Assembly (NCBI GenBank): GCA_041650315.1
Contig: JBAZLJ010000001.1
Location: forward strand, 310,001 to 374,000
Direction of reading: 5' to 3'
DNA from: JAGVYF01 sp041650315
Lineage (GTDB): Archaea > Nanobdellota > Nanobdellia > Woesearchaeales > JAGVYF01
DNA: 64,000 nt
Below the pieces are notes generated by a model, which did no database searches, was not told the DNA's origin, and saw nothing but the letters and a program-made list of their open reading frames with translations. Of the stretch, positions 1 to 7,675 are shown one piece after another; within the stretch, counting starts at the first letter, position 1; every line of letters begins with the position of its first letter. The translations under genes were made by a program, and so were the position numbers.

Positions 1-768
1 CCTCTTTGCAATGTTTCTGTTGAATCTTTCAAAATGCTTTTTGAAGCAGGTCTAGACGAGATAAGATTCCATCCAGATTTCGATAATACAAAAGATTGGA
101 AACTTATTGAAGAAGCTTTGAAATTCAGATGGGATGTGGGTGTAGAGATTCCAGTAGTCCCTGATAAAAGTCCGCAGATAAAAAAGTTGATTGATTTCTT
201 GGACGGCAAGATAAAATTCCTGAACCTGAACGAATTGGAGATATCGGAAACAAATGCTGCCAAGCTTGGCGAGCGTAATTTTGCAGTCAAAGATGAAGTG
301 TCCTATGCGATAGGCGGTTCTGAGGAATTGGCTTTGAAACTTATGGATTATTGCCAGAATAAATCATTTGATGTACATTACTGCACTTCTCAGCTTAAAG
401 ATAAAGTGCAGTTAGCTAATCGTGTGAAACGCACTTCTAAGCAGATTGCGCGTCCTTTTGATGTGATTACACAATCGGGCATGCTTGTGCGCGGAGCTGT
501 GTTTTTAGAGGATCTTAAGCCTGATGTAGGCTATCGTAAGAAGATTGCTGCTTCGGATAAGAAGGCAGTTATGGCGCGGCTTTTTGAATTGAAGGAAAAG
601 ATTAAAAAAGAGTTCAAGATTCGTGAAGATCAGATAGAAATAGACCCTTTGAAGCTGAGGCTTATCACTTCACCGCGTATAGTCAAACTATTCAAAGGCT
701 ATTGCAGAGCTATTATAGAGGAGTACCCAACACATGATCAAATGGAAGTCGAACTCAGGTTCCTATAA
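1..768 (+). CDS. Radical SAM-related protein, C-terminal part (COG2108-like)
   Basis: The reading frame is open at the left edge, so the gene begins outside the window and about 255 residues remain. The visible part would be the back of a TIM-barrel (FHPDF, VEIPVVPD) followed by a tail with an HYCTS segment and a KDKVQLANR helix. These match my memory of an archaeal family related to pyruvate formate-lyase activating enzymes (COG2108). The CX3CX2C iron-sulfur motif would lie upstream and cannot be seen. The substrate is unknown. The last 35 bases overlap the next gene, suggesting one transcript. The coding call is firm; the family is moderately sure. Confidence 0.75.
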   Translation, partial: PLCNVSVESFKMLFEAGLDEIRFHPDFDNTKDWKLIEEALKFRWDVGVEIPVVPDKSPQIKKLIDFLDGKIKFLNLNELEISETNAAKLGERNFAVKDEVSYAIGGSEELALKLMDYCQNKSFDVHYCTSQLKDKVQLANRVKRTSKQIARPFDVITQSGMLVRGAVFLEDLKPDVGYRKKIAASDKKAVMARLFELKEKIKKEFKIREDQIEIDPLKLRLITSPRIVKLFKGYCRAIIEEYPTHDQMEVELRFL

Positions 769-1405
769 ATTATTGAAAGCGTTGCTGATAATCGGTTTGC
801 CTTTCTTATTGCTATTCGCAAGTTTCTCGTATTGGATGTTCAATGAGAATTATTTCGAATCTCAGTTTGAGGAAAATGACGTTTATGTGCAATTCGGTTT
901 TGATGAGTATCTCGTATTGAATGAGAATTCTAAACTTTTGAGCTATCTTAAGTTCGGAGATGGTCTGATTGATTCAGCATTCTATACTCCTGATGAGAAA
1001 GCGCATCTTGATGATGTGCGTGTATTAATACAGACTTTCTTGTATTTTGGGATTGCATTTAGCGTATTATGGTTTATTGGCTTAGTAATATGCAGGAAGC
1101 ATATAACTTCAATATTCTATAAAGGCGGATTGCTGTCATTGCTCGTGTTCGTGATATTGGCAGTCTTGCTGGTGTTTTTCAGTTCTGCATTTATCAAGTT
1201 CCATGAAATATTCTTTGAACCTGGCACATGGACATTCGATCCAGCAGTTAGCAATCTCAAGGCAATGTTCCCAGACGAGTTCTTCTATAATATCACTGAG
1301 AAAATATTCGTTAGTTTCGGATTCCTTGCTTTAGTAAGCGTTTCGTCTAAGGTACTATTATATTTAACTTATAGACATCTTGGTCGCCGTATAGCTCGCC
1401 ATTAG
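734..1405 (+). CDS. DUF1461-family integral membrane protein
   Basis: This 223-residue protein has about four membrane segments (near residues 14-34, 95-118, 130-152 and 190-212). It carries the FHEIFFEPGTWTF stretch before a LFPDEFF-like segment (MFPDEFF here), which is characteristic of DUF1461 integral membrane proteins, whose function is unknown. The ATG lies inside the end of the preceding radical SAM gene (35-base overlap), so the two are probably co-transcribed. Its 3' end runs 59 bases into the convergent gene on the other strand; both ends look like real protein, so I keep both. Confidence 0.8.
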   Translation: MIKWKSNSGSYKLLKALLIIGLPFLLLFASFSYWMFNENYFESQFEENDVYVQFGFDEYLVLNENSKLLSYLKFGDGLIDSAFYTPDEKAHLDDVRVLIQTFLYFGIAFSVLWFIGLVICRKHITSIFYKGGLLSLLVFVILAVLLVFFSSAFIKFHEIFFEPGTWTFDPAVSNLKAMFPDEFFYNITEKIFVSFGFLALVSVSSKVLLYLTYRHLGRRIARH

Positions 1406-1862
1406 CTTTAACTTCTATATCCAGAACATAGTTTCCTGATAATGCATCTTTAGGTACTTCTACTCCGATGCCAACTACTCTTACATCTCCAGTATCTAAT
1501 GCAGTGATAGACCTTTTGTCGGGTTTGAAATATAAGTCTGTATCTTGACCTAGCGGACGTATTTTGCTTTTAATTTCGATTTCGAAGTTTGTAGTGTCAC
1601 TTTTCGAGTTCATCACTCTTAATCCGAATATCTTGAATGAGCCTCTAGCAATTGTATCTCTCGTAGTGCTTAAGCAAACTTGCTGAGCTCCGCAAGTCAA
1701 TCCAGCCACTCTATTGTCCAGATCGTCAAAACTTTTCTTTTCCAGTTCAGAAATACCGCTGAATATGTTGTATAGGAATGTAACCGAGTAACCGAATACT
1801 GCTAATGCTAGTATCAAAAGAACAAAAAAATTAATCGATAGCTCCATTGCGTTCTTATTCAT
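1347..1862 (-). CDS. Membrane-anchored protein with pilin-like N-terminus
   Basis: I place the start at 1862, where an ATG overlaps the stop of the upstream gene as ATGA, rather than at a longer upstream frame that would run through that gene. The 171-residue product begins with a short polar segment (MNKNAMELS) and one hydrophobic helix (INFFVLLILALAVFGYSV), then a roughly 140-residue extracellular domain rich in beta strands that contains a CGAQQVC pair. The layout resembles archaeal type IV pilin-like or anchored surface proteins. It is the last gene of a three-gene minus-strand unit. The family is not recognised. Confidence 0.75.
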   Translation of the reverse strand: MNKNAMELSINFFVLLILALAVFGYSVTFLYNIFSGISELEKKSFDDLDNRVAGLTCGAQQVCLSTTRDTIARGSFKIFGLRVMNSKSDTTNFEIEIKSKIRPLGQDTDLYFKPDKRSITALDTGDVRVVGIGVEVPKDALSGNYVLDIEVKANGELYGDQDVYKLNIIVP

Positions 1863-2074
1863 CGTCCTACGTGGTATTCTTTCACCAATGATATGATGAA
1901 TAGTATTAGTATAACTATCGATATCACGAAATAGAAGATACCTTCTGAAATCAGGTTTTGTGACAATATCTTGTAAAGCCCTAATGCAAGCAAGCCGAAA
2001 CCTAGCCATAGGACTTTGTCAAGCACCAGTAGCAATATCTGGAACTCCTGATCCATTGAAAGGTATTTTTTCAT
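1859..2074 (-). CDS. Small two-helix membrane protein
   Basis: This 71-residue protein is almost entirely two hydrophobic helices (about residues 12-34 and 43-63) with a basic tail. It sits 9 bases after the pilin-like gene ending at 2084 and overlaps the next gene by 4 bases (ATGA), so it is probably translated in a coupled way. The partner genes suggest a role in assembling or anchoring surface proteins, but nothing in the sequence shows a function. The start could be the first Met or Met7. Confidence 0.7.
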   Translation of the reverse strand: MKKYLSMDQEFQILLLVLDKVLWLGFGLLALGLYKILSQNLISEGIFYFVISIVILILFIISLVKEYHVGR

Positions 2075-2083
2075 TGTGCGTCT

Positions 2084-2617
2084 TTAGACTGTTACTGTTA
2101 TGTAGAAGTCTACTTCTGGCAGGTTTGTGGAACCGTCAGCTTCTATAGATAATCTGCAAGCATATCTTCCTTCAGCTAATCCTTCTACACCGATTGTTGC
2201 TTCAAATCCTACACTATCACTAGGCAATAATTCAGTCTTGCTGAGTGTGATGAGTTTAGGCAATTCAGTAACGTCTTCTCCATCTATAGTCGATATACAT
2301 TTCGAGATAGTTGGTTTGACTTCTCTGAGCGAGATGCTTGCTTTGTTGTAGAATCCGATTTTCGCAGTTGTCTGCGAGTTTCTTTTGATCTCTATGTCTG
2401 ATGAGATTGTCAATGGTTCGACTGCTGTAGGCTGTTTTTCTAAATCAGTAGTCTCAATCAATTTCTCGAGTCTTCCGAATGAATCGCCTACTATGCCTCT
2501 GATGAATGTCAGGCCTAGACCCAAAAGGGTAATGGCGAGAACTATAATGACTATGGTATTAACTGATAGGCTGATATCAGCCTTTTTTTGTCTTGGACCT
2601 TGGAATATTGTATACAT
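2084..2617 (-). CDS. Pilin-like membrane-anchored surface protein
   Basis: The 177-residue product starts with a short basic segment (RQKKADIS) followed by a hydrophobic helix (VNTIVIIVLAITLLGLGL), like the N-terminus of archaeal type IV pilin-like proteins. The rest is predicted outside the cell: a helical linker (residues 42-62) and a beta-rich domain with two cysteines (about residues 110 and 158) that could form a disulfide. A strong Shine-Dalgarno sequence (GAGGTGATT) lies a few bases before the ATG, so this gene probably leads the three-gene unit down to 1347. A structural or adhesion role is inferred only. Confidence 0.78.
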   Translation of the reverse strand: MYTIFQGPRQKKADISLSVNTIVIIVLAITLLGLGLTFIRGIVGDSFGRLEKLIETTDLEKQPTAVEPLTISSDIEIKRNSQTTAKIGFYNKASISLREVKPTISKCISTIDGEDVTELPKLITLSKTELLPSDSVGFEATIGVEGLAEGRYACRLSIEADGSTNLPEVDFYITVTV

Positions 2618-2719
2618 GATATAATCACCTCAATTATATATAGGATATATACAGATTATAATGTTTATAAATGTTTTGATGACTTCGAATTTGATGTTAT
2701 TTTGCTTAGGTTTTGCTAT

Positions 2720-2849
2720 CAGTTCTGCCATCGGTTCGCGTGCGCTTCTTGTTCGTGATAACTGGCATTCTCCTGTAAGGAGCCCAACACCTCTTGCCGT
2801 TGGTTACATGTAGCACGATAGCGCTCACAGCCAGATGGCATAATAACTG
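2720..2849 (+). ncRNA. Structured RNA element, family 1, copy A
   Basis: A self-paired element in the 301-base gap before rpl10e. The outer helix is CAGTT (2720-2724) with AACTG (2845-2849), continued by TGCCATC (2726-2732) with GATGGCA (2834-2840). Inside, a GGC...GCC hairpin closes over CTCCT/AGGAG, followed by a conserved CCAACA and TTGCCG. The same core recurs at 5648 and 51999 with different but still complementary helix bases. All copies face the same way. The strand is assumed, since a helix looks alike on both. The function is unknown. Confidence 0.6.
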
Positions 2850-2918
2850 GAATATCATTATTTAAGGCGTATAATAAACCAAAAGCTTTAAAAAGAGCTT
2901 AAATCTCCAGTATGCTCT

Positions 2919-3464
2919 ATGGGATTAAGAAGAGCTCATGCATACAGGAGAATCGAAAGAGCGTACACTCGTATTTCTAAGTATAGAGAAGAATCTTTCG
3001 TAAGATCCAGGCCACATATGGTCATTGCTAAGTTTGATACAGGCAATACTGCTAAGCAATTCCAGGATTACAAATACAATCTATTCTTGATTTCAAGATG
3101 CAATCATCAGATTAGGCATAATGCTTTAGAATCAGCTAGGACTGTCGGCAACAGGATATTAGAGCTTGAAGTCGGCAAAACATCATTCCACTTGAAAATT
3201 GTAAAATATCCTCATCATATTCTTAGGGAAAACGTCATGGCTACAGGAGCAGGCGCAGACAGGGTTTCACAGGGTATGAGCGCGTCCTTTGGTAAATCTG
3301 TCAGTTCTGCAGCACAAGTAAGAGCTGGCGATATCGTAATCAAGGTTGGTGTTGACACTTTGGCTCATGCAGCAGTTGCTAAAAGAGCTTTGAAGAAAAC
3401 ATCATGCAAATTGCCTTTGACTTATGTAATTACGATGCAAGAAAACGTGCTTAAAGCTAAATAA
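2919..3464 (+). CDS. rpl10e: Ribosomal protein L10e (uL16)
   Basis: A 181-residue protein of the normal archaeal length for the large-subunit protein uL16/L10e, which lies near the peptidyl transferase centre and the tRNA corridor. Typical features are the GLRRAHAYRR start, YREESFVRSRP and the SFGKSVSSAAQVRAGD segment. A TATA-like CTTTAAAAAG at about 2886 lies some 30 bases before the ATG and no Shine-Dalgarno is seen, so the mRNA is probably leaderless. The gene stands alone between the RNA element at 2720 and a convergent gene. Confidence 0.95.
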   Translation: MGLRRAHAYRRIERAYTRISKYREESFVRSRPHMVIAKFDTGNTAKQFQDYKYNLFLISRCNHQIRHNALESARTVGNRILELEVGKTSFHLKIVKYPHHILRENVMATGAGADRVSQGMSASFGKSVSSAAQVRAGDIVIKVGVDTLAHAAVAKRALKKTSCKLPLTYVITMQENVLKAK

Positions 3465-3465
3465 A

Positions 3466-3480
3466 CTTTTTTTCTTAATA
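3466..3480 (+). terminator. Oligo-T terminator after rpl10e
   Basis: A run of seven T within ACTTTTTTTCTTAA directly follows the L10e stop in a 31-base gap between convergent genes. Archaeal RNA polymerase stops at such T-tracts without needing a hairpin. Confidence 0.45.
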
Positions 3481-3495
3481 TAATAAATATTTGAT

Positions 3496-4509
3496 TTAAC
3501 TTAATGTAAGTCTGATTCCCCAATTCTGCCACTTTTTGTCTTTCATCAGCCAGAATCCTATCCTTTGCAATATGCTACCTAATCGAGTGCTTAATAGCCA
3601 TACTACTATCTCTTGATATCTTTTCTTCCTCAATATGTCTGGTATGAATTTTGGAGCGTAATTCTTGTCTAGAATAATATTTGCTATATCTTCTCCTGAA
3701 GCCATTGCTGAATATATGCCTTCACCTGTTAATCCATAGGCTAATCCTGCAGCTTCACCTATAAGATATTTATTTCCAAATTTGTAACCCTGGTAATCAT
3801 AGAGTATTGGCATGGATTCTAATTTTGACTCTTCATAATGTATACCTATCCTTTTGCACCAATCATTGAACCTTTTTTTTACTTTGATCATATCATCAGA
3901 TTTAGGGTGGAATCCGCAACCAATTGACGCATAACCTTTATGCGGGAATACCCAAGTATACCCTGCTTTGGTTATCTTTGAATTGTAATGCAATTCCAAA
4001 TTCTTGAACTCACCTTTTATCAAATATTGCATGCATAGATGCATCTTGTCATTACTTAGTTTAAGATATCTTCTGACTATAGAACCTACGCCGTCTGCGC
4101 CGACCAGATGATTGAAATATATCTTCTTTCCATTGACAATCACATTGTCTTTATTGACTTCTGTGACTCTTGATGACATAATAATCTTGGCGCCATTCTT
4201 CTTAACTTTGGACATCTGCCATTTTCCCAGCTTTTCTCTGCTGAGAGTAGCTACGATTATTTTATTTTCTTTTATCTCGATATATCTGCTTTTATGATAG
4301 AATCTGAATCTATCGAATTCTTTTTCAAAAAGAGAATTGGGGATGCCATAGCGTATGGCTTTTAGTGTGACGCCTGCTGCGCAGATTTTCTTTCCGATTG
4401 TTTTATTCTTCTCTAGAACCAGAACTGATCTTTTGCTCTTCGCAAGAACTTCTGCGCATCTTAATCCGCCCGGACCTGCACCGACAATCACAACGTCATA
4501 CTTTTCCAT
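3496..4509 (-). CDS. Geranylgeranyl reductase family FAD-dependent oxidoreductase
   Basis: A 337-residue flavoprotein with an N-terminal Rossmann motif (VIVGAGPGG, residues 8-16), a second FAD motif (LVGADGVGS, about 137-145) and the LIGEAAGLAYGLTGEGI segment (about 250-266) typical of the geranylgeranyl reductase family. In archaea these enzymes saturate the isoprenoid chains of ether lipids at the membrane face. It is shorter than many family members (about 390-450 residues), mostly at the C-terminus. It is a single gene convergent with rpl10e. Other substrates of this family are possible. Confidence 0.82.
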   Translation of the reverse strand: MEKYDVVIVGAGPGGLRCAEVLAKSKRSVLVLEKNKTIGKKICAAGVTLKAIRYGIPNSLFEKEFDRFRFYHKSRYIEIKENKIIVATLSREKLGKWQMSKVKKNGAKIIMSSRVTEVNKDNVIVNGKKIYFNHLVGADGVGSIVRRYLKLSNDKMHLCMQYLIKGEFKNLELHYNSKITKAGYTWVFPHKGYASIGCGFHPKSDDMIKVKKRFNDWCKRIGIHYEESKLESMPILYDYQGYKFGNKYLIGEAAGLAYGLTGEGIYSAMASGEDIANIILDKNYAPKFIPDILRKKRYQEIVVWLLSTRLGSILQRIGFWLMKDKKWQNWGIRLTLS

Positions 4510-4584
4510 ATATCGAGTGGGATTGAAAATGATATATAAAACTTCTTGCGAATCAGTGATAATTTATCTGTTAGAACTAGAGTT

Positions 4585-5589
4585 TTATTCAGCTTCTTCG
4601 AATTCTTCTTTAGGGACTTCAGCTTTCTTGAACTTAGGCATTGTGTGATGTATCCTTCCTTTGAGAGTTGTTATGTCTGTGATTACATCTTTATCTTTTT
4701 TGAAATCGTTTGTCACTTCTTTTGGCAAGATGTCTGTCTTGCTCAAGTATACAATGATCGGTTTATTCAATGTCCTGAGATTCCTCAGCAATTCGAACTG
4801 GTCGCTCAATGGATATGGTTCGGTCAGGTCGAAAATATAGATAAGTACATGCGCGCAGTATTTTGCGGCCAAGTATGCCTGCATCTCGATATAATTCATT
4901 TTTTCGAATCTGTTCAAAGTTCCAGGAGTGTCCAAGAACTGCATTTTCTCTCCATTGATATCAGTATAGCCTAGATTCAGGCTTTTTGTAGTGAATGAAT
5001 AATTAGCGATCTCTGGTTTCGATCCAGTGAGTTTAGATAATAAAGTGCTTTTTCCTATATTCGGGAATCCGCAGATTGCGACAGTAGGCATTTCCTTTAC
5101 AACTGGATAATTCTTGATGACACGTCTTGCTTCCATAAGATATGTGAAAACATGTTTTGTCTGTCTGAATAATGAAGAGATCCTGCCGTAATATTCTCTC
5201 CTGATTTGCATCATCCTTTCGGCATTGTCGTTCCTGTTGAGCAGTTTTATGTAATTGGAAGTCATCTCATCAGCTTTCCTGATGATCCAGCCCAATGCGC
5301 CTAACGCTTTTTTCAATGCGCCGACGTCCAATGTGCATTTCATAAGTTCGAAATAGAACGGATTTAATGCGTCAATCCTAGGGAATGATTTGATTATGTT
5401 AGTCATTGAATCGGCAACACTTCTATTGACTGTGCCCATCTTAGTCAATTCAACTTTTCTGATGACTTCTGCCTTAGGCATTTTGTGATGCTTTGATTTG
5501 ACAGAACCGCCTTTCTTAGTCGCAGCGGCGAATGCCAAATCTATATAGAAGTCTGCTTTCTCTACTGTGATTATGTGTTGGAATGACAT
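4585..5589 (-). CDS. NOG1-type GTPase
   Basis: A 334-residue GTP-binding protein with an N-terminal helical domain (residues 1-165) and a G domain: G1 GFPNIGKST (about 172-180), G3 DTPGTLNR, and a G4-like SKTD. The order and the motif MQAYLAAKYCAHVLIYIFDL match NOG1/COG1084 proteins, which act in large ribosomal subunit assembly. The eukaryotic C-terminal extension is absent, as usual in archaea; the short tail is acidic. Codons and neighbours look ordinary. It is probably a single-gene transcript. Confidence 0.88.
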   Translation of the reverse strand: MSFQHIITVEKADFYIDLAFAAATKKGGSVKSKHHKMPKAEVIRKVELTKMGTVNRSVADSMTNIIKSFPRIDALNPFYFELMKCTLDVGALKKALGALGWIIRKADEMTSNYIKLLNRNDNAERMMQIRREYYGRISSLFRQTKHVFTYLMEARRVIKNYPVVKEMPTVAICGFPNIGKSTLLSKLTGSKPEIANYSFTTKSLNLGYTDINGEKMQFLDTPGTLNRFEKMNYIEMQAYLAAKYCAHVLIYIFDLTEPYPLSDQFELLRNLRTLNKPIIVYLSKTDILPKEVTNDFKKDKDVITDITTLKGRIHHTMPKFKKAEVPKEEFEEAE

Positions 5590-5647
5590 ATATTCTATAG
5601 ACTATAAGAGGGCTATATAAGGCTTACGTTGTCCGGTTAAGGTAATT

Positions 5648-5764
5648 TTGCCATCAGTTCGCATCTACTTCAGATAGATGATAGCTGGCCTTTCCTTGTA
5701 AAGGAGCCAACATCCTTTGCCGCTGATGCACATTGAAAATAATTATGCTCACAATTGATGGCAA
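5648..5764 (+). ncRNA. Structured RNA element, family 1, copy B
   Basis: Outer helix TTGCCATC (5648-5655) with GATGGCAA (5757-5764). Inside are a CATCTA/TAGATG hairpin (from 5672), a CTTT...AAAG hairpin framed by GGC/GCC (about 5687-5708), then CCAACATCC and TTGCCG. CATCAG at 5652 could also pair with CTGATG at 5723, an alternative to the outer helix. The core matches the copies at 2720 and 51999. It lies in the gap between divergent genes, upstream of the MinD-like gene. Confidence 0.62.
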
Positions 5765-5824
5765 TATCTTCATCTAAATCTTAACCAAAAGCTTTATTAA
5801 TACAAAAATTCAATTATTTACTAG

Positions 5825-6661
5825 ATGGCTAAAGGAAAATCTATAGGAGTGATAGCTATAAAAGGCGGTGTTGGAAAGACTACTACTGTAGTAAGTCTAG
5901 GCGCGATTCTAGCGAATGATTACAAACAGAAAGTGCTTCTTATCGACGCGAATCTATCGGCGCCTAATCTAGGTATGCATTTGGGAATCGGTAAACCTAA
6001 AGGCACTCTCAAAGATGTTCTTTTAGATAAGATATCGATTAAAGATGCTTTATTCAAGCACGAGCTTGGTTTTGATGTATTGCCTTCTGTGTTCACTTCA
6101 AATGCTGAAAGGTTCAGTGTATACAAACTTAAAGAGAAGTTGGACGCGATTCGTAGTAAATATGATTATGTCTTGATTGATTCTTCACCTAATCTCAATA
6201 ATGAGATGCTTTTGTCGATGGCTGCGTCCGATGAATTGGTTGTTGTTACTACCCCTGACAATCCTACTTTAATGTGCACAATTGAAGCGGTCGAAGCGGC
6301 TAAAAAACAGAATACGCCTATCAAAGGTCTTATCATCAATAAAAGACGTGGAAAATCATTTGAAGTTTCCCAGGAGACTATTGAGAATCTGGCTAAAGTT
6401 CCTATATTAGGCGTATTGCCTGATGATATTAATATATTGAAAGCACTATCTGAAGGAACGCCGGTATCTAATTATTCAAGAAGGGCTAAAATATCTAATC
6501 TTTATCGTGGTATAGCCGAGAATGTGATGGGCAGCGATTTTCAGAAACCGCTTACCATAAGCAGACGTTTTAAGAATTTCTTTGGCCAGTTCGTTAGCGT
6601 TGAAGCTGAAGATTCTGCTGAACCTAAACCGGTTGCTGCGGATAAACCAATCTTACCATAA
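5825..6661 (+). CDS. MinD/ParA-family ATPase
   Basis: A 278-residue P-loop ATPase with the deviant Walker A KGGVGKTT (residues 14-21) including the signature first lysine, and Walker B-like YVLIDSSPNL. MinD/ParA proteins dimerise with ATP and position cargo on the membrane or nucleoid. No clear C-terminal amphipathic membrane helix is seen; the tail is proline- and acid-rich. A TATA-like CTTTATTAATAC lies about 30 bases upstream, so the mRNA is probably leaderless. A coiled-coil gene follows 17 bases later and may be its partner. A chromosome, division or surface-motor role is not decided by sequence. Confidence 0.88.
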   Translation: MAKGKSIGVIAIKGGVGKTTTVVSLGAILANDYKQKVLLIDANLSAPNLGMHLGIGKPKGTLKDVLLDKISIKDALFKHELGFDVLPSVFTSNAERFSVYKLKEKLDAIRSKYDYVLIDSSPNLNNEMLLSMAASDELVVVTTPDNPTLMCTIEAVEAAKKQNTPIKGLIINKRRGKSFEVSQETIENLAKVPILGVLPDDINILKALSEGTPVSNYSRRAKISNLYRGIAENVMGSDFQKPLTISRRFKNFFGQFVSVEAEDSAEPKPVAADKPILP

Positions 6662-6678
6662 TTATCTTATATCTAAAC

Positions 6679-7098
6679 ATGGCATTATTCAAGAAAAATA
6701 AAACTGCGCCAGTTATCCAGTCTCAGATACAGCAACTTAGTTTGAAACCTCAGGATCAACTGAAATTGCTGCAGAAAAGGGTTGATGTTCTTCAGTCTTC
6801 GAATATACAGTTGAGCACGCATATAGGCGAGACTGAACTTAATGCGGAAGGCGAAATCACAAGGATACAGATGTTGATGAATAAAATACAGGGCGAAATG
6901 GATGAAATCAACCGCAGGATTGATCATATTTCCGGCAATATGGGTTCTTTGATATTCCAGTTGAATCTCACTGCGAAAGCTGAAGAGCTTGACAGGTTCA
7001 AATCAGATATGGATAGAATGCAGCCGTTCAATTTCATGACTCTGAATCAGTTCGAGAAGTTAGTGAAAGAGATTGTTGACGAGAAGTTCGGCGAATAA
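6679..7098 (+). CDS. Coiled-coil protein next to MinD-like ATPase
   Basis: A 139-residue soluble protein, mostly helical, with heptad-like spacing over residues 20-95 (KLLQKRVDVLQSS and similar) and no membrane segment. The last part (FMTLNQFEKLVKEIVDEKF) is a separate amphipathic helix. It follows the MinD-like gene by 17 bases and probably shares its transcript, which suggests a physical or regulatory partner. I do not recognise the family; resemblance to short archaellum accessory proteins is too vague to call. Confidence 0.75.
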   Translation: MALFKKNKTAPVIQSQIQQLSLKPQDQLKLLQKRVDVLQSSNIQLSTHIGETELNAEGEITRIQMLMNKIQGEMDEINRRIDHISGNMGSLIFQLNLTAKAEELDRFKSDMDRMQPFNFMTLNQFEKLVKEIVDEKFGE

Positions 7099-7161
7099 AT
7101 AGCTTCAATCAAGATTAAAGCTATGATAGTGATTATATATAAGAACAATATTTAATAGAAT

Positions 7162-7662
7162 ATGAATAAAAAATTAGTTTATGGATTGATAATATCTTTA
7201 ATTGTAATTACCTTAGGTTATTATATTTCTCTTTATTCGTTGTTGTTATTTGGAATACCTTCTCCTATTGATCCATTCGGAGCTCCTCCTGGAGTCTCTA
7301 ATCCTAATTGCGGAGAGAGTAGATATGAATATGACGCCACAATTAATTCAAAAGAAGATTTTATCAATTTTCTGAAACAAAATGAATTATCAGAACCTTT
7401 CAAAGGTAATGTGTACATATATTCTGATTTAATTAGCGATTTTAAGCTAAATTATGGAAATCTTACTGAATTTAATTCGGCTTTAAGATCCGGTAATTTG
7501 AAAAATAATTGGGATAAGGTATTGAATGATGTTAAAATAAGTAATGTCGGTTCTAGAGTTGTTTATGAAACAAGTTATACTTTTTTTTCTCTAGAATGTT
7601 CAGGTCATTTGAAAATGACTGAAGATGGTCATGTTTCTATGGTAGGTTGTTGCGGAGCATAA
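7162..7662 (+). CDS. Hypothetical membrane-anchored or secreted protein
   Basis: A 166-residue protein with one N-terminal hydrophobic helix (residues 5-32) that is either an anchor or an uncleaved signal, a proline-rich linker, and an outside domain with cysteines near residues 50, 149 and at the CCG end. A TATA-like run (TTATATATAAG, about 7133) precedes the start by roughly 25 bases, so the gene is probably leaderless and separate from the upstream pair. No family is recognised. Confidence 0.7.
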   Translation: MNKKLVYGLIISLIVITLGYYISLYSLLLFGIPSPIDPFGAPPGVSNPNCGESRYEYDATINSKEDFINFLKQNELSEPFKGNVYIYSDLISDFKLNYGNLTEFNSALRSGNLKNNWDKVLNDVKISNVGSRVVYETSYTFFSLECSGHLKMTEDGHVSMVGCCGA

Positions 7663-7675
7663 ATTAAGTTATTTT

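Noticed and set aside
2720..2849. Family 1 as 5S rRNA, C/D box or H/ACA guide RNA
   Set aside because: Length fits but 5S core sequences are absent; box C/D pairs and an ACA box in a fixed place are not found in all copies.
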